From the NCBI RefSeq assembly GCF_020382885.2, contig NC_058502.1, positions 12,613,950 to 12,677,949 on the forward strand: a DNA stretch of 64,000 bases, given 5' to 3'. Shown one piece after another: positions 26,801 to 40,286 of this stretch; within the stretch, counting starts at the first letter, position 1; each line of letters starts with the position of its first letter. This stretch comes from Scatophagus argus. Taxonomy: Eukaryota; Chordata; Actinopteri; Scatophagidae. A model generated the notes under the pieces. It searched no databases, was not told the origin of the DNA, and saw only the letters and a program-made list of their open reading frames with translations. A program made the position numbers and the translations under genes.

Positions 26801-29157
26801 GGACCGGCTCAAATCAACAATGGCCTGAAAAATTCTGCATGAGGAGCATGAAGAAAAGGCAAAGGACTATTCCCAACACCCAAAGCTACAGCAAAAAAGC
26901 CCCAAAGTAAGGCATGTAACCCCAATTTGTTCCAGTTTCGGCTCATCTGTGGTCACCGTTATATATAAAGCCTCAAGTACATGATGATACTCTATATCAC
27001 TGACATCAGCGACTTCCCTGGAACATCTTTTGAAGTCAGCGTGAGTCACAAGTTCTGAGGAAATATGCATCGAAAATATGAGTCCCCTCTGAAACTCTGT
27101 GTGACACTGCTTCAGATGGGTCTAAGCAAGTCACTCTCTCACCAAGTCATTTGCACTGAACAGCCATCTACATAACAGAAGTATTTATACACTAAATAAC
27201 ACTTAAAACACATTTTTGCGTAAAGCACAGATTTGCTTTCAACAAGACAAGACATCTTGATGTTTTTGCACAGAAAATATAAAGTGACAGCCAGCAGATT
27301 TTAGCTTTCAGCTAACAGATTAGCAGCCAGTTCATTGTTTGGTACATATGGTACAGGGTTTCATACAGTCACAATACTAAGATGGAACAGCAGACAGCAA
27401 ATTTCAGCTACAAACTAAAATTTGAGTCATAACTTATATATTGTAATCCATGCTCAGTGTCACATTTTAGCAATGCAAAAGCATATAGTTACATTTTTTT
27501 TTTTTTTGCTCTTTTTGAAGGTCTCACATCAAAGTCTATAAGTTGATTTTTTTTTCATTTTCAAAGTGTCTCAGTGGACCAGTGGTTAACTCTCAGCAGG
27601 TGCTGCTGTGTGATTTGTCATTGCATCTTGTAATGTGGCTGCCATCACTTGAGTTGTGTCAGAAAAGTCAATTTTAATGTTGTTGGGAAATGTTTTTGCA
27701 AATAGTTAATCGGCAACAGCTGCTTGACACAAATCAGTGCACCATTTTCAGCTTCCAGTGGGCCTACACCAAACTCTTGGGTACCGTCTCCCACTGTGCT
27801 GTGGTCTGATTTCATTCTGCAACTCATTGAGAGGCAAAGTAGGAAACTGATGCTGCGGCAGAGACATTTGCGAGATTTAATTTACTGTAAATGTAGCGAC
27901 TGTGGGTTTAAACAGGAGAACTGAAACAGATAAGAAATATAATGACAGGGAAGAAGATAATATGGTATGTATTATATGTTGCGGTAATATTTTCCAGTCA
28001 ATTCATTCGACCACAAAATGACTACAAATACTGCAAGGTCTCTGTGTCCCACGGAGAACCACTGGAATGCTGCTCTCATTAAGCTCAGAGATTTTTTCAG
28101 TAGTTTCTAGCTGAGCTTCTCTATATTTCAAGACACTGCATGAGGAGAGTTGTACCTCCAAGTGTGTGTGTCAGGTTTCTCTTCTCTTCTCTCCTCTATT
28201 AGCCCTGTGATGTCCCCTGCTCCTCTGCTGTCATCGCCCTCATACTAACAACGCCTACATCTGCTATCATTGCCAGACAATAAAGAGCCTATGACAATGT
28301 GACGACCGCAGCCTCAGCTAGTGGGTCATTCTCTAACATCATCATCATCATTATTATAACTGAGTGCAGGCTACCATCTGAGCTCCCCACCCCACCCCAC
28401 CCCTTGCTGTCAGCGCTGTCACTGAGCTCACCCTAACCCCTGGCTCGCTCTGGGTCCAGAGAGGGTGTCCGGTTCCCTTTGTCTCACTCCTTTCGTCCCA
28501 GATCACAACAATACAGCAACATTATCTCTGTGTTCACCTGTTAGCACCTGGCACTGCGGGAAAGACTCACTGCCGAGTGCCCATAAGCCGACCACTCTGC
28601 TCGTCTCTGTCAGACGCCATGTGGAACGCGCCTTCCTGTCACCAAATCCAATATCTTACATACAAAACACACAGAGGCATAATAACCTGCTCACTGCTCA
28701 CCTGTCAACACTTTCCCCTGGCAGCCGACTCACGCTAACATATAGAGGATAAATGAAAAGCACTTAACCAATCAACAACCCATCAGGTAATTACAAAGGT
28801 TTCAAGCATTGTCTGCCGTGAGAGTCCCCTGTATATCCTCCTCAAGAAGGAAACTGCTGGGATATCATCCTCAAGGTGAATGTTTAAAACAGACAACCTT
28901 TTTCAATGTGAACCAATATTTAATGTAATTTTAATTTGCAATATTCTAGAATCATATGTTACCTTTTACCTGGTTAGAATCAAACAGATGTTTTGTGTCA
29001 TGCGCTGTAGCCAGAGACCAAAAAAATCTGACAGGCATATGGGTCAGTATGTTCAAAAAAGAAGGATTTGCTAAATGCTTAAACAGAAACTGATGCATTG
29101 ACTGTATAAAATACGGACGTAGTGTCTGTGATGTCACCCACAGGTTTCTGTAGAGTC
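26801..29157. other. Desert segment, no gene seen
   Basis: AT-rich, with poly-T runs at 27495-27508 and a four-tract C-run at 28385-28403. No gene recognised. Confidence 0.4.
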
Positions 29158-29174
29158 ACTGAGAAGCTCAGCGT

Positions 29175-29375
29175 GGAGGCAGGATACAAGATACAAGACA
29201 GGTTTATTTGTCACACACACAATCATACACGGTGCAATGTGCAGTGAAATTCTTTTTGTCCCTGCTACCAAAAAATAGGTAAGCAAAAATTAAATATTGT
29301 AAAATAGAAAGCTTATAAAAATAATGTGAAAATGTGCAGTATTTACATTTACAGCTGGCGCCATCTTAGCAGAGC
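29175..29375. repeat. Interspersed repeat fragment (TTTATTTGTCACACACAC type)
   Basis: The phrase GGTTTATTTGTCACACACAC followed by a CAATGTGCAGTGAAATTCTT block is a text I associate with a widespread teleost repeat. Family and ends could not be fixed. Confidence 0.45.
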
Positions 29376-32300
29376 CTGAATCCGCCAAACTCCCAGTTCA
29401 TCGAAAAATCTGAGATGAGCTGGGTGAGTGAAGCTTGGCTGCTGACAGCCAGACCACAGGTAGCAGCTAACTGTCACTCAAACCAGCAAGACTTAAGCCT
29501 TAATAACCAAAGAACTGCAGTTCGTTGCACTGGCTTCATTTTTCAGCATCGGGGATTGCCACCTGATCTGATAGCCCCTCCACACACATTTTTCCAGTGC
29601 ACCTTTATGTCTGACAATGTTAGTTACTTTCTGAAACCAACGACTGGACAATCACACCCACTTCACACAGTGATTAACCAGGTGTGTGGAGGTGAAAAGA
29701 AAGGCAGAATTTCAAACTTCTCTCTAAAGCTCACTTCTTGATATTTCACACGAGTACTTCCCATCACCTTTCGCCTGTAAAAACAGTGCAACACTATTTC
29801 AAGAAGAAACTGTCTCACATTATAACCTGTTATTCCCATTTGTTTGTGTTTTTTGTGTCTTGCCCCTCTTCATGACAGCAGGCATGTAAAGCCAAGGCTC
29901 ATCTGCTCACATCTGAAGTGCTGCTCCAAAAGGCCTCACTCCAGGTGGAAAATGCGCCCTGATGCGATGAGCGTTCAAATGGAGATAAAAGTGGACATTT
30001 TTGGACAATCTTTCGTGAAAGGCGTTCTTGGACTTGTACACACAAAAAGTGAAAGTGCTTGTGTGAAGAATGATACAATAAAGCTTGAGAAAGAGGTTCA
30101 AACACACACACAGCATCAGAAAGGTCTGGTGTTTGGAGGTTTCAGACACTGTTCAACCATCCGACAAGCACTTCAGTTGAAGCACAATGATACCTTAAGT
30201 GGCCTTTTGTCACTCTCAGTAAAGCTGTCTCAATTTACTCTGTGACACCCTGAGAAATGTTCTCAGATGATATCAGAGGGTCAGCACCACCTGAGGCAGC
30301 ATGGAAGAAAAAAGATTTTTAAGTACATTATACGGTCAGCAGGTCATATGTGAACTTTTTCACAGTTGACAGGTTAGACCCGACCTTGAGTGGACACAGA
30401 AAGGGTAGCGGCTCTCGTGTATCACAATGTGCTGACAGTGGGAAAGACGAAGCAACTAATCAAAGCTGACAAGTTGTTGCAGTTCCCTTCAGCCTTATCA
30501 GATAAGGAGAAACATCAGTGGGAGAGACCTCAGGCGAGAGACCTCCATATCCTCTTTGGCATGATTGGCATGACAGGGCCTGAGTGAAACTAAGCCTTTG
30601 TGCTTGACTTTATTATTTCTATAATTAATGTAACTAATCTAACACCCATAGCAAACATGCCAATGTACAGTGCGAGTCCAGCAAACTGTGTATAAGCAAT
30701 AATTGGTGCTTATTTAGCAGATTCACCTAAACAGTCAATGATCACATTTTATCTCATGGAAGCTGTTAGGGTAACTTCACCTTTGCTCATCTTAAAGTCC
30801 AAACAGTGTGTCCTAGGTTCTGCCATGTGACACAATCATCATGTGATGATTATACCATGTGACACCATAATCATGTGATACCTCAGTGATGGTGTAATGA
30901 CATGCAAACTAGATGATGCTCTTTAAATTTGAGACTCAACTTGTGATTGGAGACTGACTGGAGACATCTGGATGTGAGACTTGATGAGAGAACCATTTGA
31001 GGACAAAACAAAGCTAACTTAGCTAAAATGGACCATAAACATGTAAATAAATCATAGACCTTGTGCATATGGCAGACAACACTTCATTCTGTCTGTGAAG
31101 CTAAAGAGAATCCATACAGACTGTGATCTAATGCAAATGTCTGTTTGAAGAAGAAAGTATGTGATCTCACATCCATTGACTTTTTGACATACCCATGTTG
31201 GCAGGTCCACTCAGACACCGGATAATGTTCTGTTATGCTTCAGCAGGCAGGCCTCCCGTCTCTTTTAAAGATGATACACTTTCACCACAAAGTTCCCTGC
31301 TGTGTGTTTCATAAATGTTTATCCCACATGACTCCAGCCCCCTCCTCAAAGTTTGCTTAGGATAGCTGTAAGCCCTGCCAGTTCTCATGAACGAAAAAGA
31401 AATATATAAAGCCTGCTTCGACATGTTTTTGTTCAAAAGAAGAACTCTTCTGGAAACCACAATTACCTCATTAAACTATTCCCCATTTTGGCAAGCCAGG
31501 TTTCAGAGAGGTGTGTGTAAATTTGAGTGTGTCACAGTAGTTCACTGATTGATGGCAGTTTATCAAGCTTCTCAAACACAAGGGAGAATAAAATAATAAA
31601 CTAAAGAATACAATATGAATATTTTCCAATGACTTTTGCTCTAGCGCCAGCAGCAGGTTGACATTGTGGGTTTTGGCGAAATGTCTCATCCTCTACTGGG
31701 TGGACTACTGGGGGCTCAAATGGTGAATGCAAATGATTTTTCCTCTTTAGTGGCACCAACAAAACTGAAGTATTCACCTAACCAGTGAGGTATCTCTACT
31801 AGATTGGCAAAAAAAGTGTACAAAAACATCCCTTTACACATAATGACTTCTAAGAACTTTGGTTTTTAAGTCTAGCACTATAACAGGTAAAATTTGTCCA
31901 ACACTTTGGATTACTTTGCATAGAACCTAATGTCATTTCCATCACTCGGAGCTGTAACTTGTGTTTACTGATAATTAGCAAATGTGCAATGAAGGTAATG
32001 GTTGGCTATCTCAATTTAATAAAAAAGATAAAGAATGAAGGGTGAAAATGAATGTAGCTGGCTGTGACCAAGCCCTGCATCAATGCCTGTTGGTGTCTGT
32101 ATGAAAACGTTGTGACATCTCAGAAAGTAACTAAAGATTGCCAGCAATTTATCCTAAAATATCAAAAAGTAATACATGGTTAGAGATGACAGGGATACTA
32201 AAAACTGTAGTGCAGCTAATGTGCTATAGATAGATTTTCATTTCACAAACCAAAATACCCATTGTTGACTTTTTTGGCATGTGCGTGTAACTCAGAGAGA

Positions 32301-33100
32301 GGCAGGAAATATCATTTACTTATTCATTATAAAACAATGGAGGAGAAACAAAACACTACAGACAGCCCTACATCCCTTTTCAAACATTAGGAGAGTGAGA
32401 GTGGTAATATTCACAGTAAGTAGAGGAGAATGTAATGTTGTTGGGCAGTAAATTACAGTCATTGAAAGCTTGTATAGTTACCCAGCTATCTATCACTGTC
32501 ACCCAGAGAGAGAGAGAGAGAGAGAGAGAGGAGGAGAGAGAGCAGACAGGCGCCAGGCACAGCAGGATCAAAGCATGACTGTACCTCAGGGAGAGAAACC
32601 TTTTACTACACTTAACCAATTGTCCTACAGACGTAAAGTCGGTGTGCAGGCCCAACAACAGTTCCCATAACATACTGGGTTTCACTGAAAATGATTTGAC
32701 TTGATTTGAAGAGCTACAAAACAAGGCCAATTTGGATGAACCTCTTTATTGGGCCTCTGCAACATTATTTGTGGCTTTGTGTCTCTCAAAGGGATTACAG
32801 ACAATGAACACAATAGGCTGAAATATGGGCAATACACAGCCATAGATAATTAAATTACAGGCCACAAGATAGAAATTTATAGTGATAATAACTCTTAAGA
32901 GTATAAAAAGCCCTGTAAATCACTGCCTGGATTGCCTTACTGCTTTTATGAAACAGTGTAAGCTACTGTCAGCATACTCTCAAATACAACTTTTGAGACT
33001 AGGCCCTACAACAAGTAATGGCACGAACATAAAAATGTTTATATATATATACAAACATACATACACTATTTTTACTTTTTTGTTAGACCTGCATTGGTTG
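29376..33100. other. Desert segment, no gene seen
   Basis: Open frames up to 133 residues (29844-30245) are unsupported by similarity or splice signals. Contains the GA microsatellite at 32504-32542 and a TA run near 33043. Confidence 0.4.
32504..32542 (+). repeat. (GA)n microsatellite
   Basis: About 39 bp of nearly pure GA repeat with one GG interruption. Confidence 0.95.
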
Positions 33101-33108
33101 GTTTTTGT

Positions 33109-33124
33109 CCACTTGGGGGCAGCG
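33109..33124 (+). promoter_or_regulatory. CTCF-like site upstream of msx3
   Basis: CCACTTGGGGGCAGCG matches the long CTCF consensus (CCASYAGRKGGCASYR) except T for A at position 6. It lies 1.8 kb upstream of the msx3 start, in sequence that may be repeat-derived. Confidence 0.5.
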
Positions 33125-33780
33125 GAACAAGTTGTAAATACAACACTGAACCCAGCCTCATGCCCCGGGGGTCAAATACTGCCATTTGTACATCAACTAC
33201 AAACCAACCACAACCACATCAATATCAGACATTGAGGGCAACTGCACAATATGACGTAGCTCATAAAGAAAAAATGTCCCAAGGGCAGAGGTCGGGGGGT
33301 TGATTCATGGATCATCCAGGAGATTGAAGTTTGTGTCCCCCCAAACACGCGGGACTGATTTTTTTCCCAAGCCTTACAATGTAGTTTATTTGCCTAAACT
33401 TAAAGGTGCCCTAAACCATTTTTCTCTGTTGAAAATCAATTTAAATATATATTTAATAGTGTTACTTGCATACTTGTGTTACCAAATCTTGACATTTTAG
33501 AGGAAAGTAACTGAATTTTCCATTTTGTGTTATAAATATGCATAGCAACTGCCCTCGACAGGTTGAAACCCAGCTATTACAACTGAATTCTGTGAGTGGC
33601 TGAGCTGGAGGCAGGTGACATTTTGGAGGCAGCCTACATCACCAACCACCCCATACAATGAGATATTATCACCAAGCTGATATGGGAAATATGTCAACGA
33701 AGAGATGCTAAATTTAGAAAACAACATCAGGATATTCATTAGGAGTCATGTCTATGTCTACCTGATAAATGTAAGTTTAT

Positions 33781-33951
33781 ATTCACTCTCCTTTTAGCTC
33801 TGTTTTGGTCTCCACCAACTAGTGAGGAAAATATTTGGCTCTTTAGCTACTAAAAGCCCAACTGTGTTCAGCAGCTCGAGGCTAACTTTGGCTAACATTT
33901 ATCACTGGACAAGTAGCAGACAGCAGTTTTTAAGACCTTTCAAAACAGCTG
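33781..33951 (+). repeat. Dispersed repeat, copy 2 (partner at 19121-19285)
   Basis: Shares ATTCACTCTC, GGTCTCCACCAA, the GCTAACTTT and GGACA(A/G)GTAG blocks and AAAACAGCTG with copy 1. Similarity weakly continues upstream (ACCTGAT(G/A)AAT before the ATTCACTC block), so the element is longer than these limits. Confidence 0.75.
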
Positions 33952-34019
33952 AACTCCACCACACCCAAATTTTCTTTTTCTGCCAGTCTGGGGGGGATTG
34001 AATCAGCAAACCTTTGAAC

Positions 34020-34560
34020 CCTCTGGTTGGAGAAGCGGCTTGTGATCAGAGGGTCGTTGGCTCGATTCCCCCCCTGCTAGTCGGGGGGGTCACAAGCCAC
34101 TTTTCCCACCTCTAGGCCACGGCTGCCTCAGTATGGTCCAAATTTGATTTGTAGGCTACATCTCACATAACAAATAGCTAAATCTCACTTATTATTATCT
34201 CATTATTAATTAAAATGTCATTATTATCAATAATAAATGTTATATGAATGTGTCAGGTAATATAAGTTCTGCCATGTTCAAAGATGTGCAAAGAGGGCCA
34301 ACAAAACAATAATAATCAACACTCTCCACCTCAGCACCCCCTCTCCATTATTAATGGCTGATGTGCTCTTGAGCAAGGCACCTAACCCTCTAACTGCTCC
34401 CAGGGTGCATGACATGGCAGCTCACTGCTCCTGTGTGTGTGTTCACTGCATGTAATCTGCTGGGGGTTGCATGTGTGTTCCTCGAAGGATATGTTAAATG
34501 CAGTAATGTATGTAAAAATGTACTGCCAATAAAGCTGACTTTTCTTCTTATTCTGAATGA
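34020..34560 (+). mobile_element. SINE-like repeat just upstream of msx3
   Basis: Left part has a tRNA-like stretch with a B-box-like GGCTCGATTCC (about 34061-34071). Right part (34365-34545) carries the common fish repeat phrase TGAGCAAGGCACCTAACCC through CCAATAAAGCTGAC. The two parts may be one tRNA-derived element interrupted by AT-rich DNA or two adjacent repeats; no target-site duplication was found. Confidence 0.5.
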
Positions 34561-34903
34561 GGGGGGGCGTCCTTTGGAGGCTGAGAATTGTGCACTCCGC
34601 CTCTGGTCGGAGATTTGCATCTGTCAAGGCACCACCGGCTCTTGAAATGGACCACAACAGCCTGACCTATCAGAAACTGTTCTACCAGAGTCACGTGGAA
34701 ACATGGCCAAACCGATAGGCAGGCGGCAAGATCAGAGGGGAACTTATGGCACTTCACTGAAGGAGAGGCAAGTGTGTGCGTAAAAACCGAAGTTGACCAC
34801 GCCGCTGCGCAACATCGAAGGAAGCTGAGCAAAAACAGATTCTCTCGAGATAAAACACAAAAACAAAAACAGCAACGGGGGACGCAGAAGGAAATCTGGT
34901 TGT

Positions 34904-36048
<1,145 letters not shown>

Positions 36049-37650
36049 CCCTCACGAACTTTGAACTGCATGGCTGGGAAAGCTGCCTTTAAAAATGCCT
36101 TCACACAGCAAATAACGCTGCAAAAAACTTCCATTTCTTAAGTCGTAAATCTTACATTACACCCAAAAAGTATTTTCTGCTGTAGTGACAAATCTAATGA
36201 TGTGCAAAGAACATTTTTTTTCACACAAATACGTTGGTAGAAGTCCTTCTTCATTTCAAAATAGTCTCATTCAAGGAACAGAAACAAGTGAAATATTTTC
36301 ACTGCATTTTCATTTTTCAGGAATTTTCTGTGATTATTAATTTAAATTTACAAAAGATTTACTTTGTATTTGTTAACATGGTCATTTTTGCAGTGTATTC
36401 GGTAAAATCCTGTTTTTAAAATGCCAGACTGACACCGAGCTCAATTTGCGGACATATTGTGGGTTTTCTGTTCCAGTAGAGCTGTTCCACAAACACTCTG
36501 GTCAAAGTCATTTTTGATGTCTCAAGAGGAGATTACATGGTTATTTAAAGGCCTGCAACTTTGGGTTTAAAGCAATAAGTAGTGGTGACTCACTGCAGTG
36601 TCCATGTGGATGTTTTCTTTCCATTCCAGAGGCCTTTGAAACATTAAATCACCCACATTCAAAACACACTTTTATTATTATTATTGTTATTATCTCAAAG
36701 AGTTAACTGTTTAGTAGCAAAGAACTTCATAAGGTAGCCTGGCTCGCAGTTAGATGCTGAAGGTGGAAGGAAGACATTACCAACAGGTGAAGTCAAGGTG
36801 AAGCACAGTACATATTAAGTTTAATAATGACAGAGTGGGGACCAGTGTGAGCCTACAGAACAAGTCTGATTGGCATGGCTGTCTGAAACTGTGATCAGAA
36901 GCTAAAGAGGCAGCGTTCAACAAAAGACACCCACTTCAGTTAGTGCATAAGTATATTCAACTCTTTTATAGTTTGTATTCAGTAACAAGAAGCATTAGAC
37001 TATGAAGAACTCATTAGTGCCTTTTGATTACCAGTGTAAAGGAATCAAGTGTCCCTATAGAGTGTTTCTGAAGTTTCATTTTCTCAAAGTGAATTTACTA
37101 TCTAAACCAACCGATTTCAGTATTTCTGTTTGTTTCTAACTTCCTAATAATTCTCCCAGTTTCAAAAATGCAAATCAGCTATAAAATAATCCCACTGTAG
37201 TATTCTCATTTTAAAACTGTATTTTTTTTTTTATATTACCTCAAAAGGAGAACTTTTTTTGCACAGATGTTGAAAGAACTCTTAAAAGACCACAGTTTGA
37301 ATACGGAGTGTAAATAAAGGTCATCAGCTATTTTTGCAAACTTTCAAAATGGTAAACATGACTGATGGACTCACATCGGTTGTTAATGTACAGTGTATTT
37401 TATATCTGATGGGTGGAAAGGTGTTTTATACAATTATTAAAATCTATTATGTAAATTCTAACAGTTCTCTCGTTTTCCTTCTCACAAATTCTTTCAATTC
37501 ACTGCAAAACCATCTGCATTCATCATCATTTAAACGTTGCCTTGAGCTTCTTTTAAAAGCACTTTTATTGTTTTTTTTCACGAAACTTCCCAACAGCATC
37601 ACATATTTTGTACTTTGTAATTTTCTTTTGAAAATTCATATCAAAATAAA
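36049..37650 (+). other. msx3: msx3 3'UTR and flank with two poly(A) signals
   Basis: AT-rich, no coding sequence. AATAAA at 37313-37318 and 37645-37650 could end a 1.3-1.6 kb 3'UTR. ATTTA and TATTT elements are frequent, as in unstable developmental mRNAs. Confidence 0.5.
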
Positions 37651-37787
37651 GTTTATTTCCATCTATGATCATCAGTGCAGTTTGTCCTGTCTGTTGACAG
37701 GCCAGAGGAGAAGTGAGATGGGAATCCTTTAGCGCACGTAAAGCACACAGAACAAAATACTGACTAATGCCTTTTTTGCAAAAACTT

Positions 37788-37793
37788 TTTATT
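37788..37793 (-). terminator. znf511: znf511 poly(A) signal
   Basis: Plus TTTATT reads AATAAA on the minus strand, 81 nt after the znf511 stop. With the msx3 signal at 37645-37650 it places the two convergent transcripts almost end to end. Confidence 0.75.
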
Positions 37794-37873
37794 TCAAGTT
37801 ACAAGTGACATATAAACATACTGTTACAAAAAGGTTTTACACCTTAAAAGGCAGGAGGCTCAGTTCTGGTGTT

Positions 37874-40286
37874 TCATTTCCTCCTTCCCCGTCGTCCTCT
37901 GAAGCCGCGGACGGAGCCGTGACCGAAGCACACGGTTGGAGGGACCCTGGGAAGCAAAAACACGGCTGTTGTTTTGTACCTCTGATTGTTTAAATAAGAA
38001 AAACTGGAGTAAATATTATGACGATGTCACTTATATTCTGATTACATAAAACTGCACATAAATGATAGAAAGCAGCCTTCCTTTAGACTTAACTACAAAC
38101 TTTATCTTAAGGCTTGAATCTTATCTTATGGTTGAAAACTTGCCCTAAATTCCCACAGTAAACTGAAACCAGCTCAAAAATGATTCTCTCTTAGTACAAG
38201 ACTAAAACAGACTGAGAATATCCAGAGCTTTGCAGAAGGTTACCTGTAGGAGAAGCGTGGTTTTGGTGGCTCGATGCTTGTATTCCCCACGCCGTGAACT
38301 GCAGCAGAAGGATCTGCATGCTCCTCAGATACAGACTTTGCCATGTGCACGGCTTCGTCCTCGGACACATGCGTCTCCATGGATTCCCTGTGCTCGGGTT
38401 GGTCGGACAGCACGCCACACATAACCTCACACACACCCTCGGACTCACACACATCGTCCACCACCTCCATGGCTGTGTCTTTCTGCTGCTGTCTCCTTGT
38501 CTCTTGGGTTCTATTAACAGAGATATGATATTTATTTAAAGTAAGCTTAAATTTTATTGTTTGTTGGGTCTGAAAAATTCCACAAAAATAAGCATCTAAT
38601 ACAAACCATACTGTAGATTTTTAATTTTGTTGTTTTTATAGGAAATTTCACCCAAAATTACACAGTGGTTTCAATAAAGCAGTAAAGAGAATCTCACCCT
38701 ATAACTCCCCGTATTATGTTGTGTTAATACATGAATATGAGCTAGCTGAGTAAAAATAAAAACATTGCTTCTGTTCTCCAAGAATTTGTCAAAATCCTGT
38801 TTGCTGTTACAAACACAAGCTCTCCTTAACTGAAACCAGTGCACAGAGCAATACATCTACTGATGTTTTGCTGCCATCTAGTGGACAAAATTAAGTAAGT
38901 GCAGTCTTACCCTCTGTCCTTTTTGGTTTTATCAAATCTGAAGTCTGGAGGATACTTGTGTATTCTTATTAGATGGTCCTTCCTGTGTTTACTAGTCCTG
39001 AACTTCTGTCCACAGCCCTCCACTAAACACTGGTACTGAAAATGTGAAGCAAGCGTCAGGGAAAACTAAACTTTAAAGCCTTAATATTCATCTTCAAAGC
39101 ATGTTTAAAATGAGTCACTTTACAAACAACTTCTGGCTTACAGCTCAAGATGGAGATTATATCAAACAAAAACAATGTCATGGGAAATGATGCCTTTTCC
39201 CCCTTGTGACTTACCATATCTTGCCTCTGAGAGAGGACAGCAAAAAGAGAGTCATGCCACTCCTGAATGTGAATGTCTAGTAGTCGGGCACTTGGCAGGG
39301 AGCGACGGCAGGAGCAGCACACATGTCTGTGCAGGGAGTTGTAGTGGTGCTCATACTCGTCCAAAGTGCCGAAGACTGCACTACAGCCAGAGATGTGACA
39401 GGCAAACTCTGACACGCTGAGAGGAGGAAGAGGAGGAGGAGGAGGAGGAGGCACAGGCACCATGACCAACACAGACACTACAAGGGTCAATGGTTAATTT
39501 ACATTTATGTATTTGGAGCATCATTTCTGAGGCCATCTTGCTGTTTTGCTGTTAACAATTTCTATAGAAAATTAGTGCGCGGGGATGTGGGGATGCCACA
39601 ACCACATATGTTACAGTGGAGTTTGACATAGAAAGTAAACTTCATTTCCACATTTAACACCACTACAACAGACAATTGCTGTTTTGTTGTAAACACATTT
39701 GTGCAGGGTGCTTGTTTGTTAGTAAGCCATGTTTAATATGTATGCGCACTGCATATACTGTTAATGTTCTTGCTTTCCTGCCATGTAAAGAACTTTAGCT
39801 TCCCTAAAGCGAACAATTGATGCTTTGTTTGTTGCTTCTTAGCTGAAAGGAGCCCAAAGTCACACAAAAGCCACTACAAAAGTGAATCATCATGGAAATA
39901 GACTCACTCTCATACCTGAGTGCTGGTTCGTCTTCTGCTTCTGCCACACAGAAGTCTTGAAGATACATGTGTCTATGAATATCCCCATCCTGTGAACAGC
40001 ATTTAAATACAGTATGTTATGGGGGCAGACCGGCTAGCTCATGTTATGGCGACCGCTATCCAAATGCTTCAGCAGAATGAGTGACGGTTTGTGGTTCCTG
40101 TGTTACCTCAAACAGTTCATGGTCCTTATGCAGGCGGATGAGCTGCGGGGTAAAGCTGAAGGGATTTTCCTCCACAGCTTCACTCTGCCTCACCTCCTGT
40201 GTGCCTCCTGTCGGACAGTCTTCATCGCATCTTTTTACTGACACACGGTCCTCGGTCAGAAAATGGACCAGTTCTGGTTGCAGCAT
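37874..40286 (-). CDS. znf511: Zinc finger protein 511, 6 exons
   Basis: Exons in transcript order: 40286-40107, 39989-39916, 39416-39215, 39035-38911, 38510-38244, 37946-37874; 306 residues with frame kept. Three C2H2 fingers: C91-C96-H109-H114 (FACHISGC...YEHHYNSLH), C118-C121-H134-H139 (HVCCSCRR...HIQEWH) and C155-C160-H173-H178 (YQCLVEGC...KDHLIRIH), followed by KYPPDFRFDK. The C-terminus (YRVPPTVCFGHGSVRGFRG) keeps the conserved end of ZNF511. The acidic, Met/Cys-containing exon 5 is poorly conserved. ZNF511 is a small nuclear protein of unknown precise role. Start at 40286: the codon upstream in frame is GTG, not ATG. Exon 3 begins at 39416; the preceding proline-coding run is its polypyrimidine tract. 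Confidence 0.95.
38873..38884 (-). promoter_or_regulatory. Canonical CTCF core in znf511 intron 4
   Basis: CCACTAGATGGC on the minus strand is an exact match to the CTCF core CCASYAGRKGGC. Located between znf511 exons 4 and 5, about 2.8 kb downstream of msx3. Confidence 0.6.

Noticed and set aside
29844-30245. 133-residue open frame in the desert
   Set aside because: No similarity, no domain, no splice partners; expected by chance in 22 kb.
12800-34700. Remnants of caly or tubgcp2 expected between prap1 and adam8
   Set aside because: No frame resembling either protein was seen; fast-decayed remnants cannot be excluded without a profile search.
39417-39490. Poly-proline N-terminal extension fused to the znf511 finger exon
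   Set aside because: The run of proline codons is the polypyrimidine tract of the exon 3 acceptor (CCTCTCAG at 39417); splicing from exon 2 gives the correct family sequence.
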